From: Candidatus Zixiibacteriota bacterium
GTDB taxonomy: Bacteria; Zixibacteria; MSB-5A5; UM-FILTER-46-8
Assembly (NCBI GenBank): GCA_014730345.1
Contig: WJIJ01000147.1
Coordinates: forward strand, 1 to 48,606
Length of the DNA stretch: 48,606 nt
Direction: 5' to 3'
Positions 33,703-41,980 of this stretch are shown in pieces. Below the pieces are notes generated by a model that worked only from the letters and a program-made list of their open reading frames with translations, made no database searches and was not told the DNA's origin. Positions within the stretch are counted from its first letter, which is position 1, and the number at the start of each line of letters is the position of its first letter. The translations under genes and the position numbers were made by a program.

Positions 33703-35115
33703 TTATTGCAATCGAAACTCTGCCGGATACTCGGTACTCTTCAGCCATACCGCTAATTCATCCTTGATGTCCGGGGCGTATTTCAATACCAGCGCTTCGA
33801 AAATGTCGTAATCGAGGTCATCGCGCGCGAACAGCTCCTTCGAGAATTGCATAAACCGTTCCTCACCCGTTTTACGCATTAAGTAATCGAAAAACAGCAC
33901 AACCCGGTCATTTAAAACGAATGTATCCTTGTAACTCGCGATGTTATCAACACTCAGCGAAAGTATCGGCGCTTCGGGCGGAAGCGGTCTTCCCCTGCGG
34001 CCGATTCCTTTCTCCCGTTTTGCCAGGTATGATTTCTCGATTTGGAGCATCCGCTTTTCATACCAGCCATCCCCGACATATTTTCCCAGCGCCGGAAGAT
34101 GAAAATAGCTTGGAAATCCCTCGATGGCAAACGCGTAAAAAGGATTCGACGGCGGAAGATTTATCTGGACATAAGGATGAACCAGTTCATGGGCTATCAG
34201 GATCTTGGGCCAGGTGGCTTTGTCGAAATTGTACCATGCTTCCGAAGATATCCCGGTAACATTAGCGCTGGAAATATCTCCGTATTTGGGCATCTCCATT
34301 ATATAGAGCGTGTTTTTGTCCGCTGGTTCGCCGTAGTTTTCAGCATAATCATTGTTGATATTTTTTGCAAGGGTGAGTATGTCCCGGGCATGAGCGCGGG
34401 AGCTGTCATTTCTCAAATGGTAAACATAAATGCCCTCGCCGGATAGTACCTCGTATTTCCGCGCCGTGCATTGGGCATTGGAGTAATCGAGACCCATCGC
34501 CTGCCATACGCTGACTCTTTCATCTCCCTTTACCTCCTCGCTTATCATTTCTCCCGAAAACAGCGCCCTGAATTCCTTCGGCGTCGTGATAGACACTCTC
34601 GTAAAATCTACCGGGTAAGATTCGACAGTTCCATGCTGAAAAACCGGGAACCATATCGAATAAGGGAAGCTCCGCAGAAGAACGCCGTCATCGGGATCGA
34701 TACGCATATAATCGGATGGACTACGCGCTCTCGACGGATTGAAATAGCCGGAGTAATACACCGTCAACTCCAACTCACCCGCATTATTAGCCGGGTGCGA
34801 AAATGCCGTCCGGTTTACTACCAGCGAGTAGTTATAATAGGTGTATTCCTTGGATGAAGCGAATTCGGTTTTAACTCCATTTACAAACAACGAGTCGATA
34901 TTTAATTCTCCATGAAGGAAAAATATGATACTGTCGGACTGGTCAGTATGGGCGTTGACCACCGCCGCCGCTTTCATTACCGATTTTTCAGGATAAAAGA
35001 CAGCGTCGATTTCATAACTTCCGGCTATGGGGAAACCTGTGCTCTTTTCGGGCCGGGGTGCGGAACAAGCTGATGTTATAAGCAATACTGATACCGCAAG
35101 AACTCCAAATCTCAA
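33703..35115 (-). CDS. M1-like (gluzincin) metallopeptidase lipoprotein
   Basis: 470 residues. A lipoprotein signal ends ITSACSAP. The zinc motif is exact for M1 peptidases: HELVH, then 18 residues, then Glu in IEGFPSYF. Upstream, YIMEMPKYG stands where the GxMEN motif sits in aminopeptidases but is not that motif, so N-terminal specificity is doubtful. The N-terminal 170 residues are beta-rich, as in the M1 N-domain (VNGVKTEFASSKEYTYYNYSLV...LELTVYYSGYF). It is probably anchored to a membrane and faces outwards. Substrate unknown. No operon partner. Confidence 0.75.
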   Translation of the reverse strand: MRFGVLAVSVLLITSACSAPRPEKSTGFPIAGSYEIDAVFYPEKSVMKAAAVVNAHTDQSDSIIFFLHGELNIDSLFVNGVKTEFASSKEYTYYNYSLVVNRTAFSHPANNAGELELTVYYSGYFNPSRARSPSDYMRIDPDDGVLLRSFPYSIWFPVFQHGTVESYPVDFTRVSITTPKEFRALFSGEMISEEVKGDERVSVWQAMGLDYSNAQCTARKYEVLSGEGIYVYHLRNDSSRAHARDILTLAKNINNDYAENYGEPADKNTLYIMEMPKYGDISSANVTGISSEAWYNFDKATWPKILIAHELVHPYVQINLPPSNPFYAFAIEGFPSYFHLPALGKYVGDGWYEKRMLQIEKSYLAKREKGIGRRGRPLPPEAPILSLSVDNIASYKDTFVLNDRVVLFFDYLMRKTGEERFMQFSKELFARDDLDYDIFEALVLKYAPDIKDELAVWLKSTEYPAEFRLQ

Positions 35116-35219
35116 ATCATACTCCTTCGCGTTTGATTGGTTGAATTTGGTAATTCATACGGCATCGAATGCAAGGATGTTTCATCGGGATACTTAAGTC
35201 AATTCACTGCAAATATAAA

Positions 35220-35245
35220 AAGCCGCAACCATCCGATTGCGGCTT
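35220..35245 (-). terminator. Rho-independent terminator of the GAK-like operon
   Basis: Arms AAGCCGCAA and TTGCGGCTT form a 9-base perfect stem with an 8-base loop, followed on the minus strand by T residues. It is 26 bases past the stop of the last operon gene (35271). Confidence 0.88.
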
Positions 35246-35270
35246 CATGAGCTTTAATCTCTTAAAACCT

Positions 35271-35570
35271 CTACTCTGCCGGTTTCGCAGGGGCTTCAGT
35301 TTCCTCGGTAGAGATGTTCAATGCTTCCTGTTCCGGCTCCTCGGGTATCACCCTCTTCCAGCTCAGTTCGAATGAGAATTTCTCTTTCCCCTTCTTGACT
35401 TTCGCTTCCACTTCGACCTCGACATTTTCGGGGGTCGTCAAACTGATGCTCTTGTCGCCTTCCTCTATCATGATTTGTCCCGAACGGAAACCTTTCACCA
35501 GCTCCTCAAGGTATCCCGTTGCTTCATCCAGAGCCATAGCCTTCTCTATAGAGACCTTCTGTTTGTCCAT
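35271..35570 (-). CDS. Amphi-Trp domain protein 1 (GAK operon)
   Basis: 99 residues from ATG 35570, with GGAGG 5 bases upstream; the open frame can begin 4 codons earlier at GTG. The layout is a helix (IEKAMALDEATGYLEELVKGFRSGQIMIEEG) then strands (KSISLTTPENVEVEVEAKVKKGKEKFSFELSWKRV) and an acidic, Ala/Pro-rich tail. The strand pattern with Trp at the end (ELSWKR) is the amphi-Trp family as I recall it. Function is unknown. It is the last gene of the operon. Confidence 0.7.
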   Translation of the reverse strand: MDKQKVSIEKAMALDEATGYLEELVKGFRSGQIMIEEGDKSISLTTPENVEVEVEAKVKKGKEKFSFELSWKRVIPEEPEQEALNISTEETEAPAKPAE

Positions 35571-35631
35571 GATTTCCTCCACACATTATAGTATTTATGA
35601 AACAAAACTCCAGTTGATATAATAATACAAA

Positions 35632-36822
35632 TTAACTTAATGTCAATAGGATGGGAACAAGTATTTTTTCATCGAGATAGGGACTGCTCTCCGAGGAAAC
35701 CAACGGGCAATCGATAAGTTTTACGCCCCTGCTTTCGATAGATTGAGTATCAATCTCTCCAGGATAATCTCCTCCGGCCCTATCCACTAAAACAAAATTC
35801 AGCAGTTTCTCCACCCGAGTCCCCGCCGGACAATCCTTTTTCAGGTACTCTATTAAAACCTTAACCTGTTCGGCGGTAGACAGTCCATAACATTCCGGGT
35901 CTGTTCCGGTATTGGGGATGTAAATCTTCGGGCAATTGTTGGCGGCGACAGCCCTGCCTACGCCCGCTGGAAGCAGATTAGCGATAACGCTGGTATAAAA
36001 ACTTCCCATGGGATAGCATATCAACTCCGCCTCCCCAATCAACTCCAGCACCTTGTTCCTTATCTCCGTTTCGTTTAAATCGGGTGTGCTTCCGCCTTCG
36101 GTCAGATATAAATGCTTAATCCTTGATTTTATCGGGGGGTATTCCTTGCCTGTGATTTTATGCTGTCCGGTTATCTTATCCCCGTTCTCAAGTTCGGCGG
36201 AAAGATGCAAATCGCGGTTGACCACGGGACGCACTATCCCGCGTACCTTCACCAGTCGCGAGAATATGAATATTACCGGGTCGAAATGGCGCTGGTGCTC
36301 AAAATACCCCGCGGACAGGATAATATTGCCGATACTCGCGCCTCTCAAATCGAAATCATCGGGCATCTTTTGCCGGAACATCAGCAGGTAATGATGGATG
36401 ATCTTCCGCATGGGGTCCGGTATCTCCCGTACCAGTGGGTGGCGGCGTTCTATCATCTCATCGAGTTCAACCGAAAGTTCTTTTCCAGTTTTTTCCTTAT
36501 CGAAACGGTAGGCAAACAATTCGAAAATTTCCGGGTTTCCCAGTAACGTTTTATCGGCGAGGGCCATAAGGCGGTTGCGGACATCGCCGATAGCGGGCAT
36601 GTTAAACGCTTTCCTCAGCGCCGCCGAACTACCTCCGGAATCAAAGGGCGTTATGACATGGATCGAATTATGGGTGTAGCCTATCAGCTCCGCGCTGAGA
36701 TTCCGCAGGGCGTTGCCGCCGCTGAAAAAGAGGATTTTCGGCCCCAGTTCGGGGCATCTGCGGAAACGTTCAACCTTGATATCATTCGGCAGGTGAATTT
36801 CGCGTGTTAGTTTTATGCGCAT
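35632..36822 (-). CDS. CofD/YvcK-like protein (GAK operon)
   Basis: 396 residues. CofD/YvcK landmarks in order are FFSGGNALRNLS (sugar/nucleotide loop), TPFDSGGSSAALR, IGDVRNRLMALAD, GASIGNIILSAGYFEHQ and LICYPMGSFYTSVIANLLPAGVG. CofD itself joins a phospholactyl or phosphoenolpyruvyl group to a deazaflavin; YvcK relatives bind UDP-sugars. This protein is longer than CofD and lies in a kinase/ligase operon, so a transfer of a phosphate-containing group is a fair guess and not shown. It starts 15 bases after the HprK-related gene. There are no deazaflavin biosynthesis genes nearby, which argues against a true F420 CofD. Confidence 0.85.
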   Translation of the reverse strand: MRIKLTREIHLPNDIKVERFRRCPELGPKILFFSGGNALRNLSAELIGYTHNSIHVITPFDSGGSSAALRKAFNMPAIGDVRNRLMALADKTLLGNPEIFELFAYRFDKEKTGKELSVELDEMIERRHPLVREIPDPMRKIIHHYLLMFRQKMPDDFDLRGASIGNIILSAGYFEHQRHFDPVIFIFSRLVKVRGIVRPVVNRDLHLSAELENGDKITGQHKITGKEYPPIKSRIKHLYLTEGGSTPDLNETEIRNKVLELIGEAELICYPMGSFYTSVIANLLPAGVGRAVAANNCPKIYIPNTGTDPECYGLSTAEQVKVLIEYLKKDCPAGTRVEKLLNFVLVDRAGGDYPGEIDTQSIESRGVKLIDCPLVSSESSPYLDEKILVPILLTLS

Positions 36823-36837
36823 GGGTTTCCAGCGGTC

Positions 36838-37935
36838 CTATTTCAATGCCGGAACTTTTTTGGAGGAAAGGTAATCGAGGCAGATATCGGTGGCTCTTTC
36901 GAAATCCAGTCCCCCTTCTATTTCGAAAACATCACAACGTGATAAAAATTCCTTGTAATTTTGAAGCGAAAGGTCGGCTTCCGGTTTCCCCTTTTCGGGA
37001 AAGTAAAAAAGCCCCGGTGATTTTATGAAAGCCGACAACGAGGCAGAACGCTTTTCAACATCGAGCCTTTTCAATTTTGGAGAACCGTTGCCCCTTTTCC
37101 AGTTGAGTATCAACAATCCATCCATTGGTGCATTAAGCTTGAACCTGTCTTCACCGAAACACTTATCGATAAATACATCGTATTTATGCTCCAAATCCCA
37201 CAGGTCCTCCTTGCTGTAATGCTCGAAGAGAATCATATCCTTTTCGGGAACTATATCTTTCAAAAAAGGATTGTTCAGCGCCGTACCGGGGTTTATACGG
37301 GGGAGCTTGGCGACGCCGTGCATAGTCAATTTCTCGCCTGTTTTCTCCACCAGCAGGCGGTCATTGCTGACAAACGATGCTCCCATGGAAACTACATGCA
37401 ACGCGAGAGTCGATTTCCCCATTCCGGAATTACCGGCAATCGCCAATCCGCGCCCATTGAAAGTTACGGCGGCGGCATGGCCCAGTATGCACCCCCTGCG
37501 CAACTGCCAGTCGATATAACGATTGTTTATGAAATTGATAACCTGGTTCGGATTGCGGGTGCATGGTCCAATGGCCAGATTCTGGGAACCGCCGAACACG
37601 AATATCATTCCGGTGATTCTCTTTCGGACTATACGCCCATCGGGGAAATCCTCGTATTCTTCCTTAAAAACTTTCTTACCGGAATCCGGTTCTTTTAAAA
37701 TATATTCGTAATCCAATCTCGGTTCAGGGGCCTGGTGCGCGGTGATAATAATATCGCTGTCGGCAGGGTCGCTGTTGAATTGCCCGAAATAATCCTGGAG
37801 TTCCTCGAGAAGGGGTTCGCTGTTTGTTTGCAGTTCGATCCGGACATCTTCAAATTTCAAATACATACGGTATTGGCAGGGATACTTTTCCCTGAGCTGG
37901 CGGATCAGTTCCTTACGGGTACTCGGGAGTTTCAT
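36838..37935 (-). CDS. HprK-related kinase B (GAK operon)
   Basis: 365 residues. The C-terminal P-loop domain has GNSGMGKST at 168-176 and SNDRLLVEK at about 190-197, the place of the HprK acidic motif. The N-terminal 145 residues (YLKFEDVRIELQTNSEPLLEELQDYFGQF ... LRRGCILGHAAAVTFNGRGL) fit the HprK-related proteins of the GAK family. HprK phosphorylates HPr at Ser; no HPr gene is in the window, so the substrate may be another operon protein. Its start overlaps the ATP-grasp stop by 4 bases (ATGA). Confidence 0.85.
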   Translation of the reverse strand: MKLPSTRKELIRQLREKYPCQYRMYLKFEDVRIELQTNSEPLLEELQDYFGQFNSDPADSDIIITAHQAPEPRLDYEYILKEPDSGKKVFKEEYEDFPDGRIVRKRITGMIFVFGGSQNLAIGPCTRNPNQVINFINNRYIDWQLRRGCILGHAAAVTFNGRGLAIAGNSGMGKSTLALHVVSMGASFVSNDRLLVEKTGEKLTMHGVAKLPRINPGTALNNPFLKDIVPEKDMILFEHYSKEDLWDLEHKYDVFIDKCFGEDRFKLNAPMDGLLILNWKRGNGSPKLKRLDVEKRSASLSAFIKSPGLFYFPEKGKPEADLSLQNYKEFLSRCDVFEIEGGLDFERATDICLDYLSSKKVPALK

Positions 37936-38807
37936 GGTTCAAGCCTTTTCAAAACATATTCAACATACAACCGGGCGGCATCCATACCGCTGGATTCCTG
38001 AATTCCTCTAAAACCGCCGAATGCGGACACCTCGAAAACCACGGGACCGTTGTCTGTTTCTACCACATCCACGCTGGTAAAATCAAGCTTAAATAAATCA
38101 TTCGCCTTTTGGGCTATATCTATCGTGCTCTGTTTTGGTTCATAAGTCTCGTATTTCCCGCCATAATAAGTGCTGGTTGTCCAGGAGTTGCTCTCCTTTT
38201 TACGCGCGTATGTTGTGAGGTATTCGCCGCCCAAAAATACTACTCCAAGGTCCCGCCCGTTTAGATCGATTTTCTGCTGGATATACATAAGAGGATTATC
38301 GAGTTTGAAATTGATGATATTCCGCCGGGCTTCGTTGCCGCGTTCTATAACTTTCATTCCCCTCGCCTTGGAGGTGTAAAGCGGTTTGAAAACCGCCTCC
38401 CCGTACCTCTCCACCGCGTCGAGGGCTTCATCGATATCCTCTGTTATGGTTGTTGGAGGCATCGGTATATCCGCAAGGCGCAACGATACCGTACAACTCA
38501 AACGGTCCAGGACCCGCATTATAGAGTTTGGAGAGGAAAAAACTGGTAATCCCCTTTCGTGAAGATATCTTAAAATTTCGAGGCGGTCGAGATGTTTGGG
38601 AGAATAACGCCCGCCGATTTTCTTGATCATCAGGGCGTCCAGGGTTGTTAAATCGGTGTCCCGGTACCAAGCCTTGCCTGTTTTCAAATCCAGGCTGACC
38701 TTATCCATCTCAATTAACAGCCCGTGACCGGTCATCTCCAGAACCGTTTCGGCGAGTTTCTCCGATGACCAACCATTTTTTTTGCCGACCACTGCTATTT
38801 TCTTCAT
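37932..38807 (-). CDS. ATP-grasp ligase (GAK operon)
   Basis: 291 residues, RimK-like. The N-domain (LEILRYLHERGLPVFSSPNSIMRVLDRLSCTVSLRLADIPMPPTTITED) is followed by the ATP-grasp core EAVFKPLYTSKARGMKVIER, MYIQQKIDLNGRDLGVVFLGGEYL and the metal segment FTSVDVVETDNGPVVFEVSAFGGFRGIQ. In most RimK-like enzymes the last motif reads E-x-N; here it is E-V-S, so one usual metal ligand is Ser. It probably makes an amide or ester using ATP. Start ATG 38807; the downstream HprK-related gene overlaps by 4 bases. Confidence 0.85.
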   Translation of the reverse strand: MKKIAVVGKKNGWSSEKLAETVLEMTGHGLLIEMDKVSLDLKTGKAWYRDTDLTTLDALMIKKIGGRYSPKHLDRLEILRYLHERGLPVFSSPNSIMRVLDRLSCTVSLRLADIPMPPTTITEDIDEALDAVERYGEAVFKPLYTSKARGMKVIERGNEARRNIINFKLDNPLMYIQQKIDLNGRDLGVVFLGGEYLTTYARKKESNSWTTSTYYGGKYETYEPKQSTIDIAQKANDLFKLDFTSVDVVETDNGPVVFEVSAFGGFRGIQESSGMDAARLYVEYVLKRLEP

Positions 38808-38822
38808 AACCCGTTGCTGTTT

Positions 38823-40463
38823 TTAATAATATAAAACCGATTGCGGTAAATGGAACTTTTCCCAGGCAATATTACCCTGTTTATGGGCGAATAATTTCTC
38901 GAGTAGGTAATACGCCCTCAAACACATCTCCTTGGCAAACTCAAAATTCAACTCGAACCGGGTTGACGTATAAAACGACCTCGCCAGCGCGAGAGTTAAC
39001 CGCGCCTCAAAAGTATCATCGTTCCAATCCTCTGCCATACCCCGGGCGAATGAGTAAAACTTTTCAATAATCCAATTCAACCTCGCTCTTAGCTCCTCGG
39101 CGAACACCGGTATGCGGAAGTTGGAAACAAGGAAGACCGAGATATCCTGAACATAATCGTAACTGCGCGAACGGTAAAGGTCTATAAAGTATATCCTGTT
39201 AATGTCATAGTCGAAAATAATGTTATTAGCGTTGAAATCGCCGTGTATCAATACGCTGAAAGGAGCTTTAATTTCTCTTTCAATCTGCGTTCCAATTTCG
39301 AAAAGCTCATTGGACGAGCGTATCTTGGTCTGCCCGATATCGAGTTCGAACCTGTTCAATTCCGGATGAAGCTGGTTGATATGCTCCAAACGGGTCAGAA
39401 TCTGCTTTATATAATCGGTGCTGATCGCTTCATCTTTTCTGGTCTCGGTCCATACCCGGCGGACGGTTTCGCGCAGGCTTATAAACCCGCTCCTTAATAA
39501 CTCTTCATCGGCGTTGATCACCGACTCATCGAAAGTATGCCCCGGTAAAAATTCGACAAGGATGGACGCCGAACCGCTGTCCTCGTTGTAGCTGTAAACC
39601 CGAGGTGTCAAACCGGGAAATAACTCGCCCCACTTCTCCAGGTTATCCTTTTCCGCTTTTATCTTCTGCAGGTTCCCCTCTTTAAAAATGCTCTCCCTGG
39701 TTTCGGCGGTAGATGACGGCCTTTGTTCGAGCCGGCTGATATGGCAACCGGATTTGGTGCCCCAGATACCCTGGAAATCTATGTCGGATATATCCCCATC
39801 GAAACCGGACTTGGACAGCACCCGCTGAAGCGACTGGAACTGGTGGATTTTTATCTTTTCGCCCACTATAGCAAATATCAGGGCTTCGCCGATATTCAAA
39901 AGGGAATCCCCGATTCTCTCCAGGTAGCGGAAAATAAATAGCGTGGTTATAAGATTCTGGGTATTCTGCCCGGTCTTCAGCTGGCTCATTATCCTGTCGA
40001 AGATTACTTTGTATTTCTCGTCCAGTTCATGCTCAGCCTTGCATATTGTCAATGCCCCGGTCATGTCGCTGTTTTCCAGGACCCTGTTTATGCGCGAAAG
40101 GGCATCCCTTATCAGATCGAATTGGTCTTTATAGGAATAGCTGTTAATAAAATCGAAATCCTCGAGATAACCAAACTGGCGGATTATGTTCACGCAGTTG
40201 TCGGCTATACGCTCAAGGTTTACCCCGGCGATATGTATGGCCCGTATTTCGTTGATTTCTTTATCGGGGATGTTGATAGTAGCGTTTATGCGCGCGAAGC
40301 ATTTGTTCTCGATAATAGTCTTCAGATTATCGATATAATCATCCCGGTTGTATATCTTTTCATAGTTAGAACCGTCGGGGTTGACCAGTAAATCGAGAGT
40401 CGCGTTGACCTGTTTCTGGGTTTCGGCTATTAAGAATTTAAAGTTTTCCTTTATCCCTTCCAT
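38823..40463 (-). CDS. PhoU-domain/APH-kinase fusion (GAK operon)
   Basis: 546 residues. The N-terminal 210 residues are all-helical and match the PhoU pattern (EIRAIHIAGVNLERIADNCVNIIRQFGY ... LITTLFIFRYLERIGDSLLNIGEAL), with two ERIAD/ERIGD boxes as in PhoU metal-binding triple-helix bundles. The C-terminal 300 residues are an aminoglycoside-phosphotransferase-type kinase: a Gly-rich start GTKSGCHISRL, a Lys/Glu region, HGDFNANNI near 405 (catalytic loop HGDxxxxN) and IDLYRS near 423 (metal Asp). A PhoU sensor fused to a small-molecule kinase is rare. It starts 9 bases after the amphi-Trp gene ahead of it. Confidence 0.82.
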   Translation of the reverse strand: MEGIKENFKFLIAETQKQVNATLDLLVNPDGSNYEKIYNRDDYIDNLKTIIENKCFARINATINIPDKEINEIRAIHIAGVNLERIADNCVNIIRQFGYLEDFDFINSYSYKDQFDLIRDALSRINRVLENSDMTGALTICKAEHELDEKYKVIFDRIMSQLKTGQNTQNLITTLFIFRYLERIGDSLLNIGEALIFAIVGEKIKIHQFQSLQRVLSKSGFDGDISDIDFQGIWGTKSGCHISRLEQRPSSTAETRESIFKEGNLQKIKAEKDNLEKWGELFPGLTPRVYSYNEDSGSASILVEFLPGHTFDESVINADEELLRSGFISLRETVRRVWTETRKDEAISTDYIKQILTRLEHINQLHPELNRFELDIGQTKIRSSNELFEIGTQIEREIKAPFSVLIHGDFNANNIIFDYDINRIYFIDLYRSRSYDYVQDISVFLVSNFRIPVFAEELRARLNWIIEKFYSFARGMAEDWNDDTFEARLTLALARSFYTSTRFELNFEFAKEMCLRAYYLLEKLFAHKQGNIAWEKFHLPQSVLYY

Positions 40464-40472
40464 GGATGCGGT

Positions 40473-40748
40473 TTATTTCGATTTAATCTCCAGGTTGTCT
40501 TCAACTTCAATATTAACTTTTTTCGCTTCCTTCCAGCTGATCTTAAGGCTGAGCTTGCTGGCCTCGCCCTTCACTTTGGCCTTTACCGAAAATTTGAGCA
40601 TATCGGAAGGATTCAGGACAATCTCCTCCCCGTTGGAACTGAGCGCTATGTTCCCTTTCTCGATTCCCTCCATCAATGATTGGAGAAAATCTTTAATTGT
40701 TTTAGGGTCCTGTACCGATTCATAAAAGAAATCCTGGGACTGCGACAT
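40473..40748 (-). CDS. Amphi-Trp domain protein 2 (GAK operon)
   Basis: 91 residues. A helix (DPKTIKDFLQSLMEGIEKGNIALSSNGE) is followed by alternating strands (EIVLNPSDMLKFSVKAKVKGEASKLSLKISWKEAKK), with Trp at the same place as in amphi-Trp protein 1 (ISWKE vs LSWKR). The two proteins are paralogues. Family function is unknown. It sits 9 bases before the kinase fusion gene. Confidence 0.7.
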   Translation of the reverse strand: MSQSQDFFYESVQDPKTIKDFLQSLMEGIEKGNIALSSNGEEIVLNPSDMLKFSVKAKVKGEASKLSLKISWKEAKKVNIEVEDNLEIKSK

Positions 40749-40793
40749 ACCTTTCCTTTTTAATACTAACTGTCCTATTTACTTAAATTATTA

Positions 40794-41954
40794 TCAGGTC
40801 AACCTCTCCCGGTATTCATTTATAACGTCATCTTTTTGCATTTTGGCAAGTATTAATTTTTTTCTTATGTGCAGATCTTTCCATGCCGGTTGAACTCCAA
40901 TTTCCCGGCTGGCCTTGGCTTCATCCTGGTGTATGGGATCCTTCACCTTTTCGCCCATGTGGGTATCATCGCCCATGAATATCAACAGCTTGCGCCGCGA
41001 TAAACCTATACGTTTATTATGCTTGTCGATTACCGAGATCAGGAATTCGGTATATTTCCGCGACTGCGGATTCCATACTTCGAACCCATCTATATCATAC
41101 TCCGCCAACAAGATAGGCCAGAACTGCTCCGGATGCGGGACTACCACTCCGGCCCCTATAGACCGGGCTTCCTCGATAATTTCCTCGGTGCGGTAAAAGT
41201 ACGGCAGCGGGAATTCCGCCTTTACCAACGTCTTAACCGCCTTTAAAAATGCCTGCGCCCGGTTTATCAGGCCATGACCGTATTTCTCTCGAAGGGTATC
41301 GAAAAAATTCCTGAGGAGTTTGTTTTTTATCATCTCCGGCGGAACTTTGTTCTCATGTGTTTCCAGCAATTTCTTTATCTTACCCACATAAACAGTCACC
41401 AGGTGCACCAGCATCGTGTCCGCGCCGGTCTCCCTGGCCGCGATCTTCATCCGTCCTTCAACTGGTTTCAATATGGTATCCATAAAATCATACAGTTGGG
41501 ATGAACGGTATGTAAATGTGTAATCGAGCATCGATTTTAATGTCTCCGCCCGTTCCAGCCGGTTTTGATTGAAATGCAGTAGAAGCTGAACTTTCTGATT
41601 AAACTGCCTTGAATAGCAATCCACTTCTGCCCCGTAAAAGTTATCGTACTGCATCAAAACATTATGCTGGGTCGGTATAATAAGCGAATTTTCCTGCTCA
41701 GGGAAAGTAGTATCAATGCGTTTGCGGATGGTATCCATGGGCACAAATTCAGGATGCCAGTGGATTGCGAGCACCGAATGTTCTTTAGGGTAGGTTTCCG
41801 GCGGAATGGATACTCTCTGTAATTGCTCATCGCTGAGTTTGGTAGAAATTATTTTGAAAAAACTCCGCTCGTCCTCCTCGGTAATCTCCTCCGGAATATC
41901 ATCCGGATAAACCGGAAGAACCTCTTTACTATTTACAGATTTTATAACCGCCAT
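40794..41954 (-). CDS. PHP-superfamily-like phosphoesterase (GAK operon)
   Basis: 386 residues. Metal motifs in order are IHWHPEF (His65, His67), the segment QHNVLMQYDNFYGAEVDCYS, PHPEQFWPILLAEYDIDGFEVWNP (His274, Glu292) and GDDTHMG (Asp330, His332). This order and spacing fit the PHP phosphoesterase superfamily. No close characterised relative is recognised. It may remove phosphate from a product of the operon kinases; that is inference. A long helical insert lies between 130 and 250. It starts 26 bases after the first operon gene. Confidence 0.6.
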   Translation of the reverse strand: MAVIKSVNSKEVLPVYPDDIPEEITEEDERSFFKIISTKLSDEQLQRVSIPPETYPKEHSVLAIHWHPEFVPMDTIRKRIDTTFPEQENSLIIPTQHNVLMQYDNFYGAEVDCYSRQFNQKVQLLLHFNQNRLERAETLKSMLDYTFTYRSSQLYDFMDTILKPVEGRMKIAARETGADTMLVHLVTVYVGKIKKLLETHENKVPPEMIKNKLLRNFFDTLREKYGHGLINRAQAFLKAVKTLVKAEFPLPYFYRTEEIIEEARSIGAGVVVPHPEQFWPILLAEYDIDGFEVWNPQSRKYTEFLISVIDKHNKRIGLSRRKLLIFMGDDTHMGEKVKDPIHQDEAKASREIGVQPAWKDLHIRKKLILAKMQKDDVINEYRERLT

Positions 41955-41980
41955 TTAGCTCATTCCTTTTAGAAATACCG

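Noticed and set aside
35632-36822. True F420-pathway CofD
   Set aside because: No other F420 biosynthesis genes are nearby and the operon partners are GAK-type; the protein is longer than CofD and closer in pattern to CofD/YvcK relatives.
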